From contig JAAOMT010000040.1 in NCBI GenBank assembly GCA_016748015.1, forward strand, positions 212,746 through 276,745: a DNA stretch of 64,000 nt, given 5' to 3'. Each line of letters starts with the position of its first letter. Position 1 is the stretch's first letter. This DNA comes from Geosiphon pyriformis. Taxonomy: Eukaryota > Glomeromycota > Glomeromycetes > Archaeosporales > Geosiphonaceae. The notes below the pieces were generated by a model. That model was not told the origin of the DNA, made no database searches, and saw only the letters and a list, made by a program, of their open reading frames with translations. Below, one piece after another: positions 1 to 10,980 of this stretch. A program made the position numbers and the translations under genes.

Positions 1-518
1 CCAAGAAGAAATCAAATTTGGAGAACATAAGCCAGAAAAAAAAAGTACAATAACCCCAATCTATCTTACTAAAAACCAGCCTGCTATACAACTTAAATAC
101 TTTGACAACAATGGAAAAAGAATAAAACCAGAAAAAGCCCACGAAATTGATGCAGAGTATAACTTAAAATATCCTGATAAAGATACTTTGGTCCTCCAAC
201 CGAAATCCTTAACCAAAATTAATCTCAGAATTGCTCTTAAAATATCACCAGGAGCAATAGTACAAATTGCTTCCTGATCATCATTGGCAAACAAAGAAAT
301 CAATGTTAGAGGAGGAGTTATAGATACAGAGTATATTGAAGACATTACTATTATTACAGAATGAAACAGACAAACCATTCAGAATTAAACATGCTGAAAA
401 AATTGCCCAAGCAATTTACCTATTCTTAATCAACATTTCGGATTTACAATCAGTAAACAACAGAGAACAATTGGGAAAAAGTGAAAGAGAAACTCAAGGT
501 TTTGGTTCAACTGGATAA
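1..518 (+). pseudogene. dUTPase remnant of element A
   Basis: dUTPase hydrolyses dUTP to dUMP and PPi. All five trimeric dUTPase motifs can be traced: motif 1 HEIDAEYNL near 140-165, motif 2 SSLANKEINVRGG near 277-320 with an in-frame TGA in place of Arg, motif 3 GVIDTEY near 316-335, motif 4 AEKIAQAIYL near 395-425, and motif 5 GFGSTG near 500-518. A two-base deletion near 350-360 relative to elements B and C shifts the frame between motifs 3 and 4. The region follows the start of the window directly, so the upstream Cys-rich part is missing. It cannot make an active enzyme. Confidence 0.85.
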
Positions 519-1890
519 TTTACAGTGCCAGTAAATATAGCTCTCAATGTACAAAATGAATCTCACCAAACTTTTCAACTTTTCCAACCAATTACTATTT
601 CACCTTTTGGAGAACATCAAGAAATTTATACTTACCACTACTCAACAAATCTTTAAAGCCAATGAACAAATCTGTTTAAAGCATGAAATTTCAATCCCAA
701 ACATTTATATTCCCAAAGGAATGAAAAAATTTTGAGTTATATTCTACAACTCCAATAATTACTCTATTGTCTTATTAAATAAATTAGAAATTGGAATTAT
801 ACACAGCAATATCTTCCAAGATAAAAACTCTCAAATTGTCTTTAATTTTATCAAAATTATAAGACATATACTACTTTTAAACCCAAACATTATCTCTACT
901 ACTGAAAACTACCATCTTTTAGAAGAAAAACTTTCTTGAATTAACATGGGTTCCTTAGAATCTCAACAACAAAGACAATTGAAATAACTAATAGCTGAAT
1001 TTGCTGACATATTTGCAAAAGATAACAATGACCTTGGAAAAACAAAAATTGTTTAACATCAGATCCACACAAGAGATGCTCCACCAAAATATCAACAAGC
1101 TTATCGAGTGCCATCTGCCAACCACCAATTTATTAGGAAAAAAATCCAAAGAATGCTCAATAATAGATTGATTCAAACATTAAGAAGTCTTTGGGCCTTA
1201 CCAGTAGTTTTTGTTAAAAAAAAAACAGAAAAATCAAATTTTGTGTAAATTATTGTTAGCTCAATAGTGTGACAATTGGAGATGTCTATCCTCTTTCAAA
1301 AATTAATAATATGCTAGATGTTCTAGGAAAAGCCAAGTTCTTCTCAACTTTAGACTTGAAAAGTGGATACTAACAAGTTGAAATGAACCTAAAAGACCGA
1401 CCTAAAACAGCATTTACCACCCAAAAAAGAAACTATGAATTCAATGTCATGCTGTTTAAACTTTACAATACACCAGCAATATTTTAGTGACTCATAGATG
1501 TTGTATATAAAGAACTTTTGTGGCAATCAGTAGTTGTCTATCTTAATAACACTGATATGTACTCACCAAGTTTTGAAGCTCATCTTATCTACTTGCAAGA
1601 AGTTTTTCAATGATTATGGAAAACAGGATTAAAGTTGAACATTGAGAAATGTCACTTTGGAAAAACAAGTTTAATCTTTCTTGAACATATTGTTAGCAAA
1701 GATAAAGTCAAACCAAACCCTAGAATATTTAGTGCTGTCAAAAACTTTCAAACTCCTAAAAATACCACAGAGCTATGAAGATTTGTAAGATTAGCCTCCT
1801 ATTATTGAAAATTCATAAAAAGATTCTCAAAGATTGCCAAGCCACTCAATTATCTTACCAACAAAAACATACCATATCAATAGACTGAAG
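519..1890 (+). pseudogene. Reverse transcriptase remnant of element A
   Basis: A linker of about 400 bases is followed by RT. Recognisable pieces are the N-terminal LIAEFADIFAKDNND near 990-1030, the YRV segment near 1095, the LDLKSGY motif near 1355-1372, and the active-site line VVVYLNNTD near 1530-1557, where the YxDD aspartates read Asn-Asn. The connection segment YY-stop-KFIKRFSKIAKPL lies near 1800-1850; its stop is TGA at a position that is usually Arg in Ty3/gypsy RT, as expected of CGA to TGA. Many in-frame stops at Gln and Trp positions make this a pseudogene. Confidence 0.85.
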
Positions 1891-2350
1891 AACAACAAAA
1901 AGCTTTTGAAACTCTCAAAACAAAATTAACAACAGTCCCAGTTTTTGCTTATCCAGACTTTAACAAATGGTTTCAACTAACCACTAATGCTTCACATATA
2001 ACATTTGGTGCCATCCTACCACAATTGGATAAAAATAGCAAGGAACAAGTTATTGCCTATGTCAGTAGAACACTTAAACCAACAGAACTCAAATATGGCT
2101 CAATTGAATTAGAAGCTGCTACAGTCATTTGGACTCTTAAATATTTTCAACAATACCTAAAAAATGGAAAAAAATTCAATATCATAACTGACAATATTGG
2201 CCTCAAATGGCTCAATAAAAAGAAAACTGAACAAAGTGCCAAACAGTCTTAATAGAATGATTTCCTAGCAGACTACAAATATATTGTGCACCACAAACCA
2301 AAAAAACTACACACCAATGTTGATAGCCTCTTAAAAATAAGACAAGATTA
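1891..2350 (+). pseudogene. RNase H remnant of element A
   Basis: Follows RT without a break. The first catalytic position is TTNAS (Asp to Asn) near 1980, the second carboxylate lies in ELEAATVIW near 2107-2133, and the third in IITDNIGLKWL near 2183-2215. The C-terminal NVDSLL near 2310-2335 carries the fourth. The longest open stretch is 2025-2252. Loss of the first Asp and flanking stops argue against activity. Confidence 0.8.
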
Positions 2351-2439
2351 AAACCAACAACAATTTCACCACTATTTACCAATCTACCAATAAAATAACC
2401 AAACAACAATAAATTCCAGAAATTACAACAACATCAAAA

Positions 2440-3440
2440 ACTATTTAGAGACTCTTATCATGCCAGAAAATTGGTCTTTAAGTGAAAAACATTGATTACA
2501 ACACCAATTCAAACAATATTTCATACATCACAACAAAATCTATTACAAAAATTGCAGAAATCTAAACCAATCACTCAGATTAGTACAAGAGAACAAAAAA
2601 AAACAATCCTATACAACATGTACACAGATTCTTCTTCAGCACACTTGGAAAAAAATGGAATAATTCAAAAAACTTTTGAACATTATTTTTGGCCTCATAT
2701 GCAAAAAGACATTCAACAATATGTAAAATCTTGTGATAGTTGTCAAAAAAGAAAAAAAATCTGCCCCACAGAACCTTTAAATCCAATTAAAGTTGGACAA
2801 TCTTTTGACAGAGTTGGAATTGATTTAGTTGGATCATTACTTATTACAACTCAAGAAAATTGTTATATTGCAGTTGCAGTAGATTATTTTACCAAATGGT
2901 CTGAAGCTAGAGTCATCTAAAGAGCAAATGCAAAATTAGTAGCAAATTTCATCTATAAAGACATTATTTGTAGACATAGATGCCCAATTGAACTTTTATC
3001 TGATCAAGAAACACATTTTGTGAACAACTTGATGCAAGAAATTTGTGAATAATTCAATGTCAAAAAACCTTTATTATTATCTTATTACTTCCAAACAAAT
3101 GGACTTGTAGAACATTTCAACAGAATATTGTGTGAATCTTTATCCAAAGTCTTAACAAATTTTGAGCAGGAATAGGATATCTTTATTTCATCAGTATTAT
3201 TAGCATACAGAACACTAAAACAAGATATTATAAAACACATATTATTTAATCTTACTTATGAAAAGACAGCAACATTACCAATTAATTTTATAGTAGAAAC
3301 ATATCTAGTGCAACCAATTAATAAAGAAAACTTTTAAGAAACACTTCAAAGAAGAGCTTACACTCTTTTTAGTACATTGGAAGGAAAAAGACACATAGCA
3401 GCCATTCATATTGAACACTCCCAAGTCTTACAAAAAAAAA
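2440..3440 (+). pseudogene. Integrase remnant of element A
   Basis: Integrase inserts the cDNA into the genome. The HHCC zinc-binding N-terminal domain is visible in the open stretch 2492-2920 (MYTDSSSAHLEKN, then CDSCQKR). The core keeps the first Asp in GIDLVGSL near 2817, the second in LLSDQETHF near 2995-3020 and the Glu in NGLVEHFNR near 3099-3125. Stops at 2918-2920 and beyond (CAA to TAA, TGG to TAG) break the frame, so the DDE residues survive only in separate pieces. Confidence 0.85.
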
Positions 3441-3790
3441 AACATGACAACAAACTGCCACCAGTTATTAACAAATTTAAAGTTGAAAATAAAGTTCTCT
3501 TACACAGAACTAAAACTGAAAAACAATGGAGTGGAAAATTTGAACATAAATAAGATGGACCATTTTATATCCATGAAATTCTAAGCAATAGATCATACAA
3601 GTTAAGACTTGATAACAAAGTACTAGCAAAAGTTGCATATGGAGATTGACTGAAACACTATTATTTCAGAAACAATTCTGAACCATTAATTTCACAAATT
3701 GATACACATTCCCTTTTAATTAATCCTAAAGATATTCCTCGAAATTTAAAACCAATAATTATAATAGAACAATAACCAAACTTAAACACT
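3441..3790 (+). pseudogene. Integrase C-terminal GPY/F-like module, element A
   Basis: Encodes the FKVENKVLLHRTKTEKQWSG segment followed by DGPFYIHEIL and YKLRLDNKVL, the pattern of the GPY/F (SH3-like) integrase tail. No chromodomain follows. In its place comes a short conserved segment (IPRNLKPIIIIEQ) that closes the Pol reading frame. One TAA replaces the Trp before DGPF. Confidence 0.75.
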
Positions 3791-3943
3791 TAATTTAATA
3801 TTTTTTACAATAATCCTTTTAATACACAAAACATAAAACAAAAATAGTAAATAATTACAAGAAACATTCAAACCCAAAAACAAATAAAAATCTATACCCA
3901 AAAATAATTTTCTTTATTTTTTTTTTAGTTAGTTATTTTTATT

Positions 3944-4660
3944 ATGATTATTCTCCGAAATATCCAACAAATATTCCAAAAATTAATGTTAATCTTAAAA
4001 ACACTTCCTGACTTATCCATAACAATTAATGGAAATCAAATTAATTATACTCAAAAAGAAACCACAACACCAGTAGTAAATAATTCTCAGAATAATTATT
4101 CTTATAAAAGAAAAACAAGAAGTTATTCTGGAAATCAATTATCAGAACTTTTGAAACAAGCATTAAAAGAAAACCTTTTAATTGCCTCTATTGATATTTC
4201 ATTAAATGCCACAATTTAACAAAAACTTCTACTATTTCTTAATAAACAAAACAATGAACATATCCTTATCTATAAATATTTTCATATTGGAAAAACACTT
4301 TATAAATGAAAACTGGAACTTAAAACAACAAATCTTACTCCTAAAACTATATAAAAACAAATCCATGATGAATTCAAGACAGCAACTGGACCAACAAACA
4401 CTTACTACAAACTTAAAGCAGCATTTAGACTTTATGATTTATTTAACACTTGTAAAAATATTCTACAAAATCCAATACTTCATCCAATAAAGATTTAATA
4501 CATTGGAAAGCTCACAGAACTGAAATTTCAACAATTTTCAGACTAAATTATTTCAATTATCTTGGACTACTATCTTAACATTACAGATAGTGCTTGGACT
4601 TCAACAGAGCTCAGTCTTGAGGAAAAGATTATGTTACTAGTAGAATTTTAGCTATTAATT
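3944..4660 (+). pseudogene. ORF3 (post-integrase frame) of element A, broken
   Basis: A separate frame starts at ATG 3944, about 160 bases after the Pol frame ends. It is similar along its length to the intact ORF3 of B. It has an N-terminal amphipathic part (NIQQIFQKLMLILKTL), the segment SITINGNQINYTQKE, a basic RKTRSYSGNQL segment, and the C-terminal [14 protein letters not shown]. The first 91 codons are open to TAA at 4217-4219, a CAA to TAA change relative to B; more stops follow. I recognise no known domain. Confidence 0.7.
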
Positions 4661-5603
4661 AGCATAAAATTACTCTTATAATTCCTATTATTGATTAGCA
4701 TATATTATTATTATTTCAAATATCACTTATTATTTAATCAAATTATCAAATATTATTACTTAATCAATAATTCGATTTGTACCATAGAAATTAAGATAAT
4801 CAAATTACACAATACTCTGAACCATTTAACATAGTCAAAATTCGCTGAAATTAATGAAAATTGGCCGAAATAATTAATAGTTCAATGAAATAACTTGTAA
4901 TTTGCTGAAATGTATTTTTAGTTCACCCAAATTGTAGCAAAAAGAAAAGTGCAAGTTCAAAGACTAGTACTACAACAAGTTGTATAAAAGAAAAGCTTTT
5001 TTCTTCAAAAAAATGTATCTTTTCATAGTATTTTATCATAACATCTTACTTTAGATATCTTAATTAAAACAAATCATCTTTTATATATTCAAATAAAAAT
5101 TAAATATTCAAAAAACAAATCTTTAAAATTATTACACTTGAAATTTCTTTAACATAACTAATGTTTTGAAATTGATTAGCTACCAATTTCAATAAAACTG
5201 TTAGTAATTTCAGATCTGAATAAAAAACGTTTTCCTTGATAAAATCCTATTTCTTTTATATTTCTTTTATATTTTTTTTATTTTCTTATTACAATTATTA
5301 GGGTAGTCTATAGACAAGATTTCTGTAGAAGAGTTGACTTTTACAGCAAAGTAACTACACATTTTTAGTGAGCTTCTAAATGAGCAATTTCTGGGAAAGA
5401 GTTAACATTTACTACAATGTAACTACACAAAATAACTGGTATAGAATTGGCCATTCCACTTATAAGCCCAGCAGTTCAAATTATAGGAGATAATTTAAAG
5501 ATAAATTCAGTTATTGGATATTTAACTACTTCCTGAGAATGTGAATTCACAACAAATCAACATTAACAACATTCAAGAAAAAAGACCAAAACCTTTAGTA
5601 ATA
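4632..5603 (+). repeat. 3' LTR of element A
   Basis: Begins TGTTACTAG right after a purine-rich tract and ends near AGTAATA (TAACA in the other copies). It is similar to the LTRs of B and C over its whole length. It contains the U3 repeats with an AAATT/CGAAAT theme near 4840-4935 and a TATA-like GTATAAAAGAAAAG near 4982. The right end abuts element Z. Confidence 0.88.
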
Positions 5604-6177
5604 GTTGTTTTTTTTGTAATCTTTGAATATTATTAACTGCTTTTTTTCTTTTATTTTTCAGTATTTCTATTAAATAATAGGTTCTTTATAGCAGTGTCTC
5701 TTAAATATTAGCTTCTGTTATTGGTTTTGTTGAATATGTATAAATATTTATTTCTATTAATAATATTATTGTTCTATTATATACTAACTTAAATAGTATT
5801 ATTTATATCATATTTTGCTTTATTGTCCAATAAACAAATGTACTAATAATATAAATAGATTTTATTTGTTCTGATTTTTTGGCTATTTTAACTATTGTTT
5901 TATATAATATTCTATTGAATTTTTTAATTAAGCCATTGGTTTGTGGATAATATAAAGATAATAATAATTTTTTAATTTCAAATTTTTGACTTAATATTGT
6001 TTATAAAGTAAGTTCTTTGGTTTAACAACAATTTTTTTGGACATTTATGTCAACAAATCAAGTTTTAATATACAAATTTGGCTATGAATTCTGGATTTGC
6101 TCTTTTAATAGCTTTAACTTTTGGCCATTTTGTAAAATAGTCTATAATAACTGCTATATATTAGTTGTCTTTACTGG
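5604..6177 (-). pseudogene. Old element Z, left piece: integrase C-terminal half
   Basis: On the minus strand this very AT-rich stretch keeps integrase similarity to E. From the right it reads YFTKWPKVKAIKRANPEF (about 6145-6090), then the core with the NGL region near 5930, then a C-terminal part ending AVNNIQRLQKK next to the LTR of A. Z continues at 16062 beyond B. Almost every C has been lost and stops are frequent. The piece shows that both A and B lie within one older element. Confidence 0.75.
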
Positions 6178-6395
6178 TGTTACCAGACGAAATTAGAGAT
6201 ATTATTTAGCATAAAATTATCTTTATAATTTCTATTATTAATTAACATATATTATCATTTAAATTATCACTTATTACATTAGCAAAATGTCTAAAATTAT
6301 TATTTAATTAATAACCCAATTTGCACATAACATAAATGTAATTTAATTGCGATAATCAATCATGCAATACCCTGAACTATATAACATTCAAAAAG

Positions 6396-6515
6396 TTCAC
6401 CGAAATTTGTAGAAATTTGCCGAAATAATTGATAGTTCACCAAAATATCTAATAGTTCGCAGAAATAACTTGTAGTTTGCCGAAATGTATCTTTAGTTCA
6501 ATGAAATTGTAGAAA
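6396..6515 (+). repeat. U3 short tandem array, family 1 LTR
   Basis: About six irregular units share the theme TAGTTCGCCGAAAT with variable 5-9 base tails. They lie about 45-160 bases upstream of the TATA box. The same array occurs in all family 1 LTRs here (near 4840, 15298, 20081 and 26727). Position suggests activator sites; that role is inferred. Confidence 0.7.
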
Positions 6516-6557
6516 ATAGCAAAGTTCAAGTTCATAGAATAGTGTTATGACAAGTTG

Positions 6558-6564
6558 TATAAAA
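6558..6564 (+). promoter_or_regulatory. TATA box of the family 1 LTR
   Basis: TATAAAA in the context GTTGTATAAAAGAAGAGC, preserved in every family 1 LTR in the window (for example 15461-15467). It is the best candidate for the U3 core promoter; transcription would start roughly 30 bases downstream. Confidence 0.65.
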
Positions 6565-7158
6565 GAAGAGCTTCTCTCTTCGAGAAAATATATCTTACTT
6601 TAGATTTATCACTTAGAACCATTCTTATATACACAAAAAGAAATAAATATCAAATAATTCAAAAAACCAAATTCTTTAATTATTGCACTTGGAAAATCCT
6701 CAAAACCCAACTAACATTTTGAAATTGATTAGCTACCAATTTCAGTAAACTGTTAGTGACTCCAGGCCTGAATAGAAAACGTTTCCCTTGATAAAATCAT
6801 ATTTTTTTTACATTTCTTTTATTTTTTCTTTTTTTTCTTATTACAATCATTAGGATAGCCTACAGACAAGATTCTTGTAGAAGAGTTGACTTTTACAGCA
6901 AAGTAACTACACATTTTTTAGTGAGCTTCCAGATGAGCAATTTCTGGGAAAGAGTTGATGTTTACTACAATATAACTACAGTCAAGTAACTGGCATAGAA
7001 TTGGCCATTCCACTCATAAGCCTAGCAGTTCAAATTATAGGAGATAATTTGAAGATAAATTCAGTTACTAGAGGTTCAACTACTTCCTGGAAATGTGAAT
7101 TCACAGCAAATTAACATTAACAACATTCAAAAAAAGAGACCAAAAACCTCCAGTAACA

Positions 7159-7172
7159 TTTGGTGCTCTTCC
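7159..7172 (+). other. Primer-binding site of element B
   Basis: TTTGGTGCTCTTCC follows the 5' LTR directly. TTTGGTGCT is shared with C, E, F and W. A U5 segment, AAGAGACCAAA at 7134-7144, could pair with it leaving one bulged G. The primer tRNA cannot be identified from sequence alone. Confidence 0.65.
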
Positions 7173-7204
7173 ATGAAAATAACACAGTGACAACAACTTC
7201 AAAA

Positions 7205-9000
7205 GTAGTGACTCAAACAGATTCAAGAACTCTAGAGTATTATCAGTCAATCTATACCCACTGCAAGCAGAGATTTAACATCCCAGACGGAATTGAAACA
7301 TTCAAGAAAACACTTTACCAATACATTAAAAATCGCATCAACAATTATCTTTTTGGAGATTACAATATTTCAGAAGTTAGACACAACTTATATGAAAGCT
7401 TAGTACATCACTCTCGTCTAAACACTCAGGATTTTAACAGTCAAACACTTGAAACATACTTTCAAGAACTCAACTTCAATATCATTCAGTATTGTGAAGA
7501 GAATTACTCAGTAGAACAGAAATTTTCTCTTGGTTTTGAATCGGAAATAGAAGAAGGAAAAGGAAAAAAAAAACAAAAACTCAGAACTACTCCCAATACA
7601 CCTAAAACCACTGCCAAACATTTACAAACTCCAGAACAAGGAACCAGCTTTAAATTACCACTCTCAATCACACCATTTCTAGTTTCACTTGCTCAACCGC
7701 AAACACCAAGCTCACCTCTTATTCGATTTTCAAGAATAGAAAATTTTTAGTCACCCAAAAGCCCTATTCAACAACAAGAACCAATATCAATTAGCACCAA
7801 CCTTTTTGATTATCTACAGGAAAACGAAAATAATCATTCAGAAAGCTTGGAAAGTGAAAAAACTGAAGCAGAATTAGAAACAAAAGATGTTGAAAATGAA
7901 GAAAGAATGGCTTCCACATATATTGCAAAAATTCCTGAGTTCACAGAAAAAGACAGCGAAACCAGTCCTCAAGAATGGCTTGACAAAGTCTCAAAAACAG
8001 GAGATACAAATGGTTGAAATGCTGCCAAAATGTTAAAAACAATCACATATTTCTTACAAGGAACAGCTGGTGAATGGTTTGAAAACTTAGAAGCCCCACC
8101 AGAACACTGGAAAGCATTCAAAACTGTTTTTCTAGAACAGTTCACTGACAATAACACTTTTATTACCCTTCGAAATCAGTTCTGAAATATCAAGCAAGAA
8201 CCAAGTGAATCAGTTATGACTTATCTTGGAAAATTCAACAAACTGCTTAGAAGGATTTGCCAATTGGAAACCAATGAATACTACTCCAATGCACAAATCT
8301 TGGACCAATTCATTGCTGGACTAAAAGACAAACTTATTAAGAAAGTTTGCCCACATGTACCAGAAGATTTAGCCACTGCTATTCAACAGGCAAAAAACTA
8401 TGAAATAGCCATGGAAGAAGCCAACTATACCAAACTTGTTAACCTGGCTATTGGAGAAACCAGCTCAGCAGCTGAAAAAAAGATTGACCAATTAACCAAG
8501 AAAGTTGAAAACTATTTCACCAACCAACAGCAACAACAGCAGCCACAGCAATCACAACAACCACAAAGATACCAACTCCCACAATGATGCAATCAAAACA
8601 ACTTTGGACCACCATCCAACAACCAAATCCAAAATTGTCATTATTGTGGAATTCCAGGACACTGGAAATGTAATTGTAGAAAATTGCAACAAGACTAACA
8701 ACAGAAGAATAATCAACGTTACCCTTCACTACAGCAATCTTATTATCAACCACCACCCCCAGCTTACTATCCACCAAGACCCCAATACCAAAATAACTAT
8801 TATCAGCCCGCTCCACAGCCAATCCAACAGCAATACCAACAACCACCCACACAATATTATCAGATATCTGCTCGAAGATTGATTACACAAAATCAATTCA
8901 CACTACAAAACCAATACCAAGTAAACAACAATAGAATTAGTTCAAACAACCAATTGGTTCCTTGAAATTCTATTCAACCGAGACCCAACCACTATCACAC
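7205..9000 (+). pseudogene. Gag of element B
   Basis: The structural polyprotein frame begins around GTA-GTG at 7205-7210 (GTG-GTG in C). No ATG opens the frame: the leader's only ATG is followed at once by a stop. An N-terminal part (SRTLEYYQSIYTHCKQRFN) leads to an acidic, Ser/Pro-rich linker. A retrotransposon gag domain follows (about 7915-8480: MASTYIAKIPEF, GTAGEWFENL, YLGKFNKLLRRICQLE). Then come a Gln-rich tail, a CCHC knuckle near 8635-8680 (CHYCGIPGHW, with the last Cys following) and a Tyr/Pro/Gln-rich end. Stops at 7748, 8017, 8183 and 8585 are Gln or Trp changes in the same frame. Confidence 0.85.
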
Positions 9001-9019
9001 TCAACCCAATTATTTAACA

Positions 9020-9766
9020 ATGCCAAAAGAACAGAATTTTTACCATACTGCACTCTCAGAAAGTAGAGCTGCAGCACAACAAAAAAATCTTTCTCATAAC
9101 CACACCACTATTCCACCAACCAGAATTGCTGAAAACACCAATCTCTCTGATATCTTTCCTTTTGAGTTCAAAGCCAATGAATCACCATTTCTACTCAGCA
9201 ATGCTGCTGCAAATAAACAGAAAGCAATCACAGCTATGTATACTGAAGCTGAAGTTAAAGGAAAGACAATTTGCTTAATTCTAAACAGTAGATTTGCTGG
9301 AAGTATTATTACTTACTAGTTGATGCAACAGTTAAAAAGAAATGTTGACTGACCAGCTCAGACAATTATTGTCACTGCCGATGACATGAAAAAGACTCCA
9401 GTAAGAGAAATTGACAATTTTTCATTCACTCTTGATAAAATCACCATTCCAGTCAAAGTTCTTGTAATGGACACTCCTCAGTATCAAGCCCTTGTTGGAA
9501 ATGACTGGCTTCAAAAAGCTAATGCAAAATTAGACTGGGAAACCCAAGAACTACAAATCTCTTATCAAGGACAACATGTCCAAATACCTGCCACTTGTGG
9601 TACATTCAACAAACGTTTCGAAAAAGCCCCAGCTTTTGAATTCGAACCAAAAAAAGAAAAACCAATAATTGAAACATTCATGGCTCTTGGATCAATGTCT
9701 AATTGGGCTGATGAAACTGAACAAAAACATTTTACTCCACACTCTGAACCTAAAACTCCTGGATGA
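9020..9766 (+). pseudogene. Aspartic protease of element B
   Basis: Retropepsin-like domain in the gag frame. The catalytic triad LILDSG of family members reads LILNSR at about 9276-9293, so both catalytic Asp and Gly are lost. Conserved flanks are AITAMYTEAEVKGK before it and KVLVMDTPQYQALVGNDWL after it (about 9455-9510). One stop separates the two halves (TAG at 9317-9319, Gln). It would have processed the Gag-Pol precursor. Confidence 0.85.
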
Positions 9767-10440
9767 AATATCTCTTACTCAAAACCTGAACCAAGGAAAC
9801 AACACCTCTACATTCCCCTTAAATGTAAGGACTGCCACAAGAAACTATTGTCAATAGAAGCTTGTATTTCACCTGAGAAAGAATATGAAAGTCACACCTG
9901 TTACTACTGCAATGCCTGCCATCAAGAATGATAGGGCCACTTGAATAAAAGAAGTGGAAAATAGGATAGAACATCCTGCCTTACTTGTGGAAAACAGCTT
10001 TCCAATGAATGTAACTGGATTGATGTTGCATTTAGAGGAGGAGTCTGCAATCAAACTTGCCAATATGCTCTTTCTATTGCAGAAAAGCTAAAACGTGGAA
10101 CACCTTTTAATGTCACATACAATAATGCCTTCAACAAACTCCATTATTACTTCCATGAAGCTGAAATGATCTACAAACTTGCCATGGTTTTAATTAACGG
10201 AGGAACCAAAGAAAATGTCCTTCAAATAAAGGAAGTTGAATATATTGAATATATTTTAGAATTAGCTGGATTTGATTATAAAGATGAAGTAAAAGTGTAT
10301 CATCAAATTGCAAGTTACACCTACCTGACCAAAGAAGCTCAAGCTCAACGGCTAGAGCAAATGAACATTAAATTATGTGAGGAATGCATAATGCCTTGTA
10401 ATGAACAATGGTGTCCTGAATGCTATACCCTTAGCATTCC
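9767..10440 (+). pseudogene. Cys-rich region between protease and dUTPase, element B
   Basis: Two clusters of cysteines lie between the protease and the dUTPase. Cluster 1 (about 9820-10080) has CKDCHKKL, CYYCNACHQE, a second CxxC (CLTCGKQL) and CNQTCQYALSI, with conserved His and Trp between. Cluster 2 (about 10360-10425) has CEECIMPCNEQWCPEC. The same clusters occur in C, E, F, W and Z. The spacing suggests zinc binding, perhaps nucleic-acid binding; I do not know a named domain for it. Two Trp codons have become TGA/TAG. Confidence 0.75.
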
Positions 10441-10539
10441 ATTACTCAGTGAAAGTAACAAATATGAAATCAAATTTGGTGAACTTAAAGCAATAGAAGA
10501 AATTGAAACGACACCCATCTATCTTATCGAAAGTCAGCC

Positions 10540-10980
10540 TGCTTTACAGCTCAAATACTTCAACAACAACGGACAAAGAATAAAGCCTGAAAAAGCACAT
10601 GAAATTGATGCTGGATATAATCTACAATATTCAGGGAAAGACACTTTGGTTCTTCAACCAAATTCCCTTACCAAGATCAATTTCAAAATTGCCCTCAAAA
10701 TTCTACCAAGAGCAATAGTCCAAATCACTTCACGATTATCATTGGCAAGCAAAGGAATCAATGTTAGAGGAGGAATCATAGATGCTGGATATACAAGAGA
10801 CATTACAATTATGTTACAAAATGAAACCAATAAATCTTTTCAGATTGAACATGCTGAAAAAATTGCTCAAGCTATTTATTTACCCTTAATCAACATTTCA
10901 GGTTTACAATTAGTCAGTTAAAGAGAACAATTGGGAAAAAGTGAAAAAAAAACCAATAGTTTTGGTTCAACTGGATGATT
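10540..10980 (+). pseudogene. dUTPase domain of element B
   Basis: Five dUTPase motifs in order: HEIDAGYNL (motif 1), SRLSLASKGINVRGG (motif 2), GGIIDAGY (motif 3, catalytic Asp and Tyr kept), AEKIAQAIYL (motif 4) and FGSTG (motif 5). It is in frame with the Cys-rich region before and RT after, as part of the Pol precursor. A CAA to TAA stop at 10919-10921 separates motif 5. The motif-2 Arg is kept, but the following Ser is Leu. Such an enzyme would limit uracil in the cDNA. Confidence 0.88.

Larger units (their letters stand above)
1..5603 (+). mobile_element. Element A: family 1 Ty3/gypsy element, 3' part
   Basis: The window opens inside the dUTPase region of an LTR retrotransposon. Read left to right it holds dUTPase, RT, RNase H, integrase, a GPY/F-like tail, ORF3 and one 3' LTR. 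This is the order of complete element B, to which it is similar throughout. It is decayed: Gln and Trp codons have repeatedly become stops, and indels shift the frame. Its right end abuts old element Z in reverse orientation within Z's integrase C-terminal region, so A probably inserted into Z. The 5' LTR and left target duplication lie outside the window. Confidence 0.9.
6178..7158 (+). repeat. 5' LTR of element B
   Basis: Starts TGTTACCAG and ends CAGTAACA, followed at once by the primer-binding site. U3 holds an irregular tandem array (6396-6515) and a TATA box at 6558-6564. Over the first 243 bases I count 23 differences from the 3' LTR, all transitions. Confidence 0.95.

Noticed and set aside
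8517-8852. Antisense Val-rich frame opposite B gag
   Set aside because: It is the complement of the Gln/Asn-rich gag tail; low-complexity CAA/CAC repeats create it.
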